Shown here in pieces: positions 40,798-46,879 of a stretch of 46,879 bases of DNA. Positions within the stretch are counted from its first letter, which is position 1. The number at the start of each line of letters is the position of its first letter. Below the pieces are notes generated by a model that did not search any database, was not told the origin of the DNA, and worked only from the letters and a program-made list of their open reading frames with translations. Position numbers and translations under genes: made by a program. This DNA is from Deltaproteobacteria bacterium (lineage in GTDB: Bacteria; Desulfobacterota; Desulfomonilia; UBA1062): positions 1-46,879 of the forward strand of contig JAKPQL010000135.1 in assembly GCA_029547045.1 (NCBI GenBank), read 5' to 3'.

Positions 40798-41904
40798 GCC
40801 CCCTCCTATGAGGATGCCGGTAAAAGTCAGATCATCATCAGGGTGATAAAAGTTCTCCTTTTCCTTCAGAGTGAAGAGGGTCAGGTCGAGGTTCGCCTTC
40901 AGTCCATCGAGAAACTCCTTTTCCGCGCCGAACCCCAGGGAGATCTTCTGCCTTCCGCCGGCGTAGAAGCCGGAGTCCTTGTCATAGCCGTTCTCGCCCA
41001 TGGTGAGGAAGCCCAGGGAGGACTTCAGCGTGAGGGTGGAGGTGAGGAAGTACCGGTACAAAAAGTTGGCGCGGAACTCGTCGCCGTAGTTCTTCTCGTC
41101 GTCCATGGGCGTGGCGGTCTCCACGTAGTACCTGGTCTTGCCCCTGAATATCCCGTACAGGTCCGCATCGAGCTGCCATGCGGGCCTGGAGCAGGTGCCG
41201 CCCGCGCCGAAGAGTATGAGATAGCCCTCCTTGGAGTAGTCTTCGCCATCGATGCTGTCCTTCCCGTAGGTGGCATACTGGGCGAACAGGCGCGACTGGA
41301 AGAAATCGGTATGGCTGTAGCGGCCCTCTGCGGTGAGCGTGATCACGTCCCCCGGGTCGAACTCGGGCATGAGCTCGCTGTAGTCGTACTCCCCCCGCCA
41401 GAGGTAGCCGATGCCGCATCCGGCAGCGGCACGTTCCCATTCCCTGGATACGGCCAGGTAGGGATTCACGTTGAACCCCTCGCCGTAGGAGGTGATGGGC
41501 AGCAGCTCGGGGGGCAGGGCGGTGAGGACGAGTTCGTCGGCTGTGAAGTCGGTCTGTCCGGTGGGCAGGTTGAGGCCGAGCCCCGCCAGGACGTCCATGC
41601 CCATGGTCCTCTCCAGGGTGTAGGACGCGTTCACCTTGGTGTCCACGAACCCGCTCAGCGACACGGAACCGCCCTTGTCCATGTCCACGGAGGTGGACAC
41701 GTAGGCGTTCAGGATCTGCGCCCTGACCTGGCCGTAGGTGAGCCCGGCCCGGATGGGGATGGCGATCTGGGTGCCCGAGTCGTCGTTGTCGTCCTGCCAC
41801 CAGGAGAACAGCGCGCCGCCCGCGACCTGCCTTTCCAGGGCTAGGGCAGGCCCGTTCAGCACAAGGGTGATGGCAACCGCGAGGAATGGGAAGTAGTGTC
41901 TCAT
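40780..41904 (-). CDS. Outer-membrane beta-barrel protein
   Basis: The 374-residue protein has a signal peptide (about 1-22, cut near 'ALALE') and then many short amphipathic strands with aromatic ends and tight turns ('GQVRAQILNAYVSTSVDMD', 'DVITLTAEGRYSHTDFFQSRLFAQY', 'EFRANFLYRYFLTSTLTLKSSLGF'). It ends in a terminal phenylalanine ('GGGLQKTF'), the signal for BAM-mediated barrel folding. I do not recognise a specific porin family; the strand count is compatible with a 14-18 strand barrel. It lies between the two Ig-repeat lipoproteins in one direction, 27 bases after copy 2, so it may anchor or export them. Confidence 0.83.
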   Translation of the reverse strand: MRHYFPFLAVAITLVLNGPALALERQVAGGALFSWWQDDNDDSGTQIAIPIRAGLTYGQVRAQILNAYVSTSVDMDKGGSVSLSGFVDTKVNASYTLERTMGMDVLAGLGLNLPTGQTDFTADELVLTALPPELLPITSYGEGFNVNPYLAVSREWERAAAGCGIGYLWRGEYDYSELMPEFDPGDVITLTAEGRYSHTDFFQSRLFAQYATYGKDSIDGEDYSKEGYLILFGAGGTCSRPAWQLDADLYGIFRGKTRYYVETATPMDDEKNYGDEFRANFLYRYFLTSTLTLKSSLGFLTMGENGYDKDSGFYAGGRQKISLGFGAEKEFLDGLKANLDLTLFTLKEKENFYHPDDDLTFTGILIGGGLQKTF

Positions 41905-41931
41905 GTCAGCACCTCTTTCGTATGCGGGCAG

Positions 41932-43596
41932 TTACTGCACCCGGATGGAGACGTCTTCATAGTCACTCTCTGCGGGGGTCCCGTTGTCGGTCACCGTGAA
42001 CCGGATCGTGTACGTTCCCGTCCCCACGTCGACGAGCGGCCAGGAGAAGGTCTGCGTAGCCTCGTCGAAGGTGGCATTGGCGGGCAGACCTGCTCCGGCG
42101 CCGGGTGAACTCATGGAATAGGTAAGGGTGTCGTTGTCCGGGTCCGTGGCCGTGACCACGAAGCGCACTGTCTGGCCGTTCTGGGCGAGCCTGCGGCCGA
42201 TGGGGTTCAAAAACGGCGGCCTGTTCACGTCGCCCACGGTGATCACGACGTCCTCCTGGACGGGATCGATGTGCGCGTAGCCTGCATAGTCGCTCATGTC
42301 CCGCACCGCGAAGCGCATCCAGAAGTTTCCCGTGGCACTGGGGGTCCAGGAAAAGACATGGTCATCGCCGAAGATGTAGTTCTCCGGCGGGTTCTTCCCG
42401 GATATGGGGGCATCGTAATAGGTGAGGGTGCCCCCGTCCGGGTCGGTGGCGCTCACCGTGAACTGGAGGAGTTCGCCAGGGTTCGCCCGCTGCGGTCCGA
42501 CGGTGCTCATGATCGGCAGCCGCCGGTGCGTGATGTCCTCGATGGTATCGTATACCTGTATGGTGACCCACTTGTAATCGCTCATCCTGGGCGTCCCGTC
42601 ATCGGTGACCCTGAAGAGCACCCTGTGTTCCCCGGTGGGGTCGTAGGGGGCAGAGTCGGGGACCACCCACCGGAAGGTGCGCGTGGCGGGATTGAAGGTG
42701 ACCCCGGGCAGGTAGCTGTAGGAGAAGGGGTCATAGGGGCTGTGGGCGAACTCGTACGTCAGCGCGTCTCCATCCGGGTCCGTGGCCGAGACCGTGAACG
42801 TGAGCGTTCCGGTTTCGGTGACGTGCTGGATGGCTGTGGGCACCGTGAGCACCGGGGGCTGGTTCACGTCGCCCACCGTGATGGTGACGGACAGCGTGTC
42901 GCTCATGGGGGGCGTGCCGTCGTCCGTGACCTGGAAGGTCGCCGTATGGGTCCCTGCCTGGTCATAGCCCGGTGTCCAGGAGAACAGCCGGGTCGCAGGG
43001 GTGAAGGTCGCCCCCGTGGGGAGCGAAACGGCGCTGTAGGTCAGGATGTCGCCGTCAGGGTCCGTGGCGCTGCTGACGGTGAAGGTGAGGGTCCCGGTCT
43101 CGTTCACCTGCTGGTTCGGAACATCGGTGTCGAAGGCCGGCGGGTTGTTGGTGGGGGTCAGCGTGATGTCGAGGACTTCCGTGGTCATGCCCGCAACCAC
43201 GGCGATCCCGCTCCTGCTCCCGTGGTAGACAACCACGTTCTCGCTGTTCCGCAGCGAGACGGTTATCGTGTACCCCGTTCCCTCCTCCACGTTGGTGATG
43301 GAACCCTCACCCGCGGTGCACGGCCAGGGGCCGCCAGTGGCGACGAGGTTCTCGGACGCGTCTGACACCTCGGCGACGACATTGACCACGCCGTTCTCCT
43401 CGCACCACCCGTCAGGGACCTTGTACCGGGCCTCGGCCCGGGGCAGCTCCAGGGTGAACGCGATGGACCCGGTCCCCGAGCCCTGCGTCTCTCTGGAACA
43501 TGCGCAGAGGCACAGTGCACAAAGGGCAGGGATGAGCAGGGCGCACAACCGTGCCGCATTGCCGGAAAGGCTCCTGGAAGAAAGCGGTCTCTTCAT
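41932..43596 (-). CDS. Ig-like repeat surface lipoprotein (copy 2, four repeats)
   Basis: The 554-residue protein parallels copy 1: lipobox LCAC (C33), 'GSGTGSIAFTLELP', a unique domain to about 160, then four Put_Ig-like repeats with 'ATDPDGD.LTY', 'LP.GATF.PAT..FSWTP' and 'FTVTDNGTPAESDYEDV'. The N-terminal domains of both copies share conserved cysteines and the 'GYTITVSLRNSENVV' strand. I chose the ATG at 43596, nine bases after AAGGAGG; an upstream GTG at 43605 sits inside that site. It follows the CsgG/TPR gene by 15 bases. Strong similarity between the copies points to duplication with repeat gain. Confidence 0.88.
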   Translation of the reverse strand: MKRPLSSRSLSGNAARLCALLIPALCALCLCACSRETQGSGTGSIAFTLELPRAEARYKVPDGWCEENGVVNVVAEVSDASENLVATGGPWPCTAGEGSITNVEEGTGYTITVSLRNSENVVVYHGSRSGIAVVAGMTTEVLDITLTPTNNPPAFDTDVPNQQVNETGTLTFTVSSATDPDGDILTYSAVSLPTGATFTPATRLFSWTPGYDQAGTHTATFQVTDDGTPPMSDTLSVTITVGDVNQPPVLTVPTAIQHVTETGTLTFTVSATDPDGDALTYEFAHSPYDPFSYSYLPGVTFNPATRTFRWVVPDSAPYDPTGEHRVLFRVTDDGTPRMSDYKWVTIQVYDTIEDITHRRLPIMSTVGPQRANPGELLQFTVSATDPDGGTLTYYDAPISGKNPPENYIFGDDHVFSWTPSATGNFWMRFAVRDMSDYAGYAHIDPVQEDVVITVGDVNRPPFLNPIGRRLAQNGQTVRFVVTATDPDNDTLTYSMSSPGAGAGLPANATFDEATQTFSWPLVDVGTGTYTIRFTVTDNGTPAESDYEDVSIRVQ

Positions 43597-43611
43597 GGTG
43601 TCCACCCTCCT

Positions 43612-44514
43612 TCACCACGTCACGCGGATCTGCCCGGTCGTGGCAGGCTTGAACTCGCGGAAGGTCGAATCGTCCTTGCTCAGTGAATCGGTGGACGAGT
43701 TCTGCTCCTCCTGCCTCGCCAGGATGGCAAAGGCCTGGGGGTTCACCGGCACAAGCCTCAGGGCCTGGAGCTCTTCCCTGGCCCTGGCCGCAGGGCTGAA
43801 CTGGGGGTCGAGGGCCAGGGCCTTGCGGTAGAAGAGGTCGGCCCGGGTGTAGTTGCCCCGGTCGCTGGCGTCGAGCCCCATGGAGAGATAGATCAGGGCC
43901 TGATAGCTGGTGGTGAGCGGCCGCTTGAGGCTCTCCCGCTCCTTCTTGGAGAGCTTGATCTTGAGCAGGTCCACCACCTCGAAGAGGATCTTTTTCTCCA
44001 GCTCGAAGACCTGCTCCAGCGCCCCGTCGGCAGACGGCCTGCCCAGGCTGCTCTGGTCCTTCACCTGGAGCACGTCCGAGCTGACCGAAAGGCCTGCCCG
44101 GTCCTTCCCGGAGAGATCTCCCCCCACCAGGTAGCCGGCCCCTGAGAGCCTTCCCACCCGGGGGGCCGAGGCCTCGTCCACCAGGCCCGAGGCGCCGAGC
44201 TTCAGCTCCTCCAGGAGGGCCTGGATCCTGACGCGCTCCACCACCGTGAGGCCCTGGACCTGGGACAGGTCGGTCATGAGCAGGTAGGCGAAGCCCTTCT
44301 GGAGCGGCACGAGCCCGGGATCTGCGGACGGGTTGCCGAAGGTCAGCACCGCCACCGTGTTCGATGCCGGGGCTCCCTCCAGGGCCTGTTCCTGTTCGAT
44401 GGCCTGCTTCGCCCACAGTCGCTCGCCGTCGGTGATGACCTCGCCGGCATGGATGGTGGGGACCGTGAAGAGAAGGAAGAACCCGATGAGCAGAACCGTG
44501 TTTCGCTGTTTCAT
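43612..44514 (-). CDS. Exported CsgG-like protein with C-terminal TPR region
   Basis: The 300-residue protein has a signal peptide (about 1-24), a CsgG/TolB-N-like domain (about 50-145: 'NTVAVLTFGNPSADP', 'VQGLTVVERVRIQALLEELKLGASGLVD', 'VGRLSGAGYLVGGDL') and a helical/TPR part (about 170-260: 'ALIYLSMGLDASDRGNYTRADLFYRKALALDP'). The motif 'ELxLGxSxLxD' links it to the two proteins at 36165-38114 and 38119-38619. There is no lipobox. The ATG at 44514 has GAGG at 6 bases; an in-frame TTG at 44520 is rejected. First gene of a minus-strand set with Ig lipoprotein and barrel. Confidence 0.82.
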   Translation of the reverse strand: MKQRNTVLLIGFFLLFTVPTIHAGEVITDGERLWAKQAIEQEQALEGAPASNTVAVLTFGNPSADPGLVPLQKGFAYLLMTDLSQVQGLTVVERVRIQALLEELKLGASGLVDEASAPRVGRLSGAGYLVGGDLSGKDRAGLSVSSDVLQVKDQSSLGRPSADGALEQVFELEKKILFEVVDLLKIKLSKKERESLKRPLTTSYQALIYLSMGLDASDRGNYTRADLFYRKALALDPQFSPAARAREELQALRLVPVNPQAFAILARQEEQNSSTDSLSKDDSTFREFKPATTGQIRVTW

Positions 44515-44567
44515 GGGCAACCTCGCACGTATTTCAAGAAGGTCAATGACACTGGATGTATACGGTC

Positions 44568-44596
44568 AGTGAACCACATCGACCCCGGCTTGTCAA
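44568..44596 (-). promoter_or_regulatory. Promoter of the CsgG-like/Ig-lipoprotein/barrel set
   Basis: On the minus strand a perfect TTGACA (44596-44591) is followed after 17 bases by TTCACT (44573-44568), preceded by TG one base further up as in extended -10 promoters. Transcription would start near 44561, about 47 bases before the ATG at 44514. The -10 match alone is poor, so the call depends on the -35 and spacing. Confidence 0.45.
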
Positions 44597-44610
44597 CGGA
44601 TACGAGCGCC

Positions 44611-45843
44611 TCAGAAGTACGTCTCGATGGCCGTGAAGAACCGGTGCTTCTGGAAGCGCTCAGCAAGGCCCATGTCCCCGTCGAACACCACGGTCTTGAA
44701 ATCGGGGCCGAACTCCTCCTTCAGTGCGGAGGCGATCTGGCCCTGGAGGCGCGAGAAGGTGTGGCAGCTCCGGTTATTGTGGAAGAGCACGCCGTCCGCC
44801 CGGTAGTCGCGCACGAGCTGCTTCCACAGCCCGATGCGCTCTGTGAGCGTGAAGTTCGTGTACATGGTGCAGTAGGACTCGGCCATGCTCTCGAGCAGGG
44901 CGTCGAGGCTCGAGGTGTCGAACTCCCGCTTCCACACGTCCAGGTAGGTGGATCCCACGACGGCCACGCCCCTGGCAGCCAGCTGGCGCTTGAGCTGGCC
45001 GAAGTTGAACCAGGTTGCCAGGTTGTCCCAGAGGACCCGGTGCCGCTCAGGGCTCACCGCGGGCTCGTTCGAGGCGATGCGGCCCTCGGTCTCCTCCACC
45101 AGGGCCCGGTAGTAGGTGACGGCGTCCTCGGTGCCGCGCTCGGCAACGATGAGCGCCATGTGGAAAAACCCGTCAAAGGCGGTCATGGGAGAGGGTTTCA
45201 GCCTGCCGAAGGCCAGATAGCGCTTCCAGAGCCGCAGCGCCTGGTTCGACCGGTCTGAGGCCGCCAGCAGCCGGCCCGGGTCGAACCGGGTACCGCTCGC
45301 CTCCTCCAGCGCGCGGATCACGTCCAGGAGCTGCTCCTTCACGTACCCCACGCGCACGGAGTCGATGACGCCGTCGTAGCGGTTGCCCACGTTGATGACC
45401 CGGTAGGGCACGCCCCCGCAGAGCGTGCTCAGGTTCTGGTACCACTCGGCCACCACGTCGCACTGGTTGTTGCAGGCGAGCAGCAGGTCCGGTGCGGGGA
45501 GGGGCGGCAGCGAGGCGAGCCTCTCCCTGAGCTCCGGTGACCCCTGACCCTGGAGGGCCAGGAGATAGCCCGTGTTTGCCAGCTCGTAGGAACACCCCAT
45601 GGCGTCCAGGTGGTTTTTGCCCACGGCCAGGCCTGCGAGCTCCTCGGCAAGGCCGTTCACGATGATGTTCACTGCGTGGTTCTCCGGGTAGACCACGGCG
45701 AGCTCGGGTTCGAAGGCCCGGGCCAACTCCACCGGGAAGACCGCGGTGACGTACACCACGGGCCTGCCCTCGAGCTTCGCCTGGGCGGCCCGGGAGTAGT
45801 GGTGCCCCATGATGCGCTTCTGCAGGGCGCTCACCGTGCTCAT
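44611..45843 (-). CDS. 2-hydroxyacyl-CoA dehydratase/benzoyl-CoA reductase-family subunit
   Basis: The 410-residue protein belongs to the HgdB/FldC/BcrB-like family, whose members hold a [4Fe-4S] cluster and dehydrate 2-hydroxyacyl-CoA or take part in aromatic-ring reduction in anaerobes. Family features are 'VVYVTAVFPVELARAFE', 'VYPENHAVNI', 'MGCSYELANTGY' (C84), 'LLACNNQCDV' (C124, C128) and the late 'LFHNNRSCHTFS' (C360). Normal complexes need a second homologous subunit and an ATP-dependent activator; neither is in view, although they could lie beyond the window. It overlaps the acyl-CoA synthetase by 4 bases, suggesting a substrate link. The exact substrate cannot be told. Confidence 0.82.
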   Translation of the reverse strand: MSTVSALQKRIMGHHYSRAAQAKLEGRPVVYVTAVFPVELARAFEPELAVVYPENHAVNIIVNGLAEELAGLAVGKNHLDAMGCSYELANTGYLLALQGQGSPELRERLASLPPLPAPDLLLACNNQCDVVAEWYQNLSTLCGGVPYRVINVGNRYDGVIDSVRVGYVKEQLLDVIRALEEASGTRFDPGRLLAASDRSNQALRLWKRYLAFGRLKPSPMTAFDGFFHMALIVAERGTEDAVTYYRALVEETEGRIASNEPAVSPERHRVLWDNLATWFNFGQLKRQLAARGVAVVGSTYLDVWKREFDTSSLDALLESMAESYCTMYTNFTLTERIGLWKQLVRDYRADGVLFHNNRSCHTFSRLQGQIASALKEEFGPDFKTVVFDGDMGLAERFQKHRFFTAIETYF

Positions 45844-46879
45844 GCCCGTCCACCCCTGCCGGAAAAGAGGTCGGCCCGCTTGGTGTAGGCCTGCAGCGTG
45901 TCCCGGTTCGTAGGGTCCGTGAAAAGGGCGAGCTCGGAGAGGTAGTCCGCGTGGAGGAACCTCCGGGCCCGGCCGTTCTCCACCACGTACACGATGTCGT
46001 CGGTTGACGCGTCGTGACCCGCCGTGCGCTCGTAGAACTCGGCCTTGAGCACGGACTTCTTCAGCTTCATGGTCTCGGTGAGGGGCACGGAGCAGACCAC
46101 GCGGATGAAGCGTGGCTGCATGTAGTGGGGCAGGTGCTCCCTGCAGTGGGAAAGGAAGGGCGCAGGGTCGAAGGCAGCCGGGTCCTCCACCTCGATGACG
46201 TACATGGGGTCATCCTCGCGGCCCCTTGCCTGGGGCACGCCGATGACGCCCGCGTTCGTGACGCCCTCGTACCTGCCGACGACCTTCTCCGCGTCCACCG
46301 GGGTCCAGTTCTCGCCCTTGAAGCGGATCCAGTCGCCCGTGCGGCCCAGGAACACGAGGTACTTCGCGCCGTCCTGTTCCACCACTGCGCCCAGGTCGCC
46401 CATACGGTAGAAGTCTTTGCCGTCCAGGCGCATGATCTTCTTCGCGCTCTCGGCGGGCAGGCGGTAGTAGCCCGTGAAGGCCGAGGCTCCGAGCGACTCC
46501 TGGCTCACCACGATCTCGCCCGCGGCCTCGTTGAGGTTGAGGATCCTGCCCGAGGCGTCCACGCGGGCAAGGGCGCACTCGGACCCCGTGGCCTCGTCCA
46601 CGATGCGGACGTCCTTGAGCAGCCTGCCCACGCTGTAGTCAGGGGTGGACGCGTCCACGGCCGTGATGGCGCCCGCCTCGGTGGAGCCGTAGACCTCGGT
46701 GAAGATGTCGAGCCCGAACATGCGGGTGAAGGCGGCACGGTTCGGGGCGTTGGTGCCCGTGCTGATGACCGTGCGGATGGGCAGGTGCGAGAAGTCGGCC
46801 CGGGGTCCGATGGTCGCGTGCACGTGGTTGAGGACGTACTGCACCGGGTCGCCCACGCAGTTCCACACCGTGGTCTCGG
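45840..46879 (-). CDS. Acyl-CoA synthetase (AMP-forming), 5' part outside window
   Basis: The visible 346 residues are the C-terminal part of an ANL-family ligase that activates a carboxylic acid with ATP and CoA. Landmarks are 'TEVYGSTEAGAI' (motif with the catalytic loop), 'FYRMGDLGAVVEQDG', 'FLGRTGDWIRFKGENWTPVDAEKVVGRYEGV' (A8 hinge) and the lysine near the C-terminus in 'LTETMKLKKSVLKAEF'. The fatty-acid transport-protein/very-long-chain branch is most similar. The frame is open to the window end, so about 200-250 N-terminal residues are missing; the first visible GTG at 46868 is internal. Overlaps the dehydratase-family gene, which follows it in the operon. Confidence 0.88.
   Translation of the reverse strand, partial: ETTVWNCVGDPVQYVLNHVHATIGPRADFSHLPIRTVISTGTNAPNRAAFTRMFGLDIFTEVYGSTEAGAITAVDASTPDYSVGRLLKDVRIVDEATGSECALARVDASGRILNLNEAAGEIVVSQESLGASAFTGYYRLPAESAKKIMRLDGKDFYRMGDLGAVVEQDGAKYLVFLGRTGDWIRFKGENWTPVDAEKVVGRYEGVTNAGVIGVPQARGREDDPMYVIEVEDPAAFDPAPFLSHCREHLPHYMQPRFIRVVCSVPLTETMKLKKSVLKAEFYERTAGHDASTDDIVYVVENGRARRFLHADYLSELALFTDPTNRDTLQAYTKRADLFSGRGGRA

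Overview
The window is GC-rich bacterial DNA dominated by one type VI secretion (T6SS) locus. The gene content suggests an anaerobic member of the former Deltaproteobacteria (Desulfobacterota): TagJ/TagF-type T6SS, myxobacterial/deltaproteobacterial-style PAAR-like and DUF2169 genes, Put_Ig-repeat lipoproteins, and a 2-hydroxyacyl-CoA dehydratase-type protein next to an acyl-CoA synthetase. This assignment is inference from gene content; no rRNA or phylogenetic marker is present.

Bases 1-16898 hold the structural T6SS genes in one direction with tight spacing: tssK (cut by the window start), tssL, tssM, tagF, tagJ, tssA, tssB, tssC, hcp, tssE, tssF, tssG, tssH/clpV. No tssJ lipoprotein was seen. 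Two strong RNA hairpins lie in this block, one between hcp and tssE and one in the leader of tssH. Bases 16924-23086 hold accessory genes: a candidate ADP-ribosyltransferase-like effector, a TssB-TssC fusion that lacks the C-terminal sheath-handshake region, a small secreted protein, a small zinc-finger protein, and two related methyltransferases pointing at each other. Bases 23169-28857 are a spike module: DUF2169, PAAR-like tip protein, second DUF2169, VgrG, and a tiny beta-solenoid protein that resembles the VgrG tail.

Bases 28871-35166 form a phospho-signalling block: a twin-FHA protein (minus strand), an unknown protein, an FHA-TM-lytic transglycosylase fusion, a PP2C phosphatase, an exported trypsin-like protease and a PEGA-tailed Ser/Thr kinase. 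The phosphatase, protease and kinase genes overlap or abut. This is the expected wiring for threonine-phosphorylation control of a T6SS, with two unusual periplasmic enzymes (transglycosylase and protease) built in.

Bases 35464-44514 look like a separate envelope/surface system: an exported LSm-like small protein, a thioredoxin-like/TPR/CsgG-FlgT-like protein, a CsgG-like lipoprotein, two lipoproteins made of repeated Ig-like domains, an outer-membrane beta-barrel and a third CsgG-like TPR protein. Bases 44611-46879 (minus) carry a 2-hydroxyacyl-CoA dehydratase-family protein overlapping an acyl-CoA synthetase that runs off the window.

The strongest candidates for something new are the truncated TssB-TssC fusion, the FHA-TM-transglycosylase fusion, the paired methyltransferases inside a T6SS locus, and the CsgG-like/Ig-lipoprotein/beta-barrel locus.
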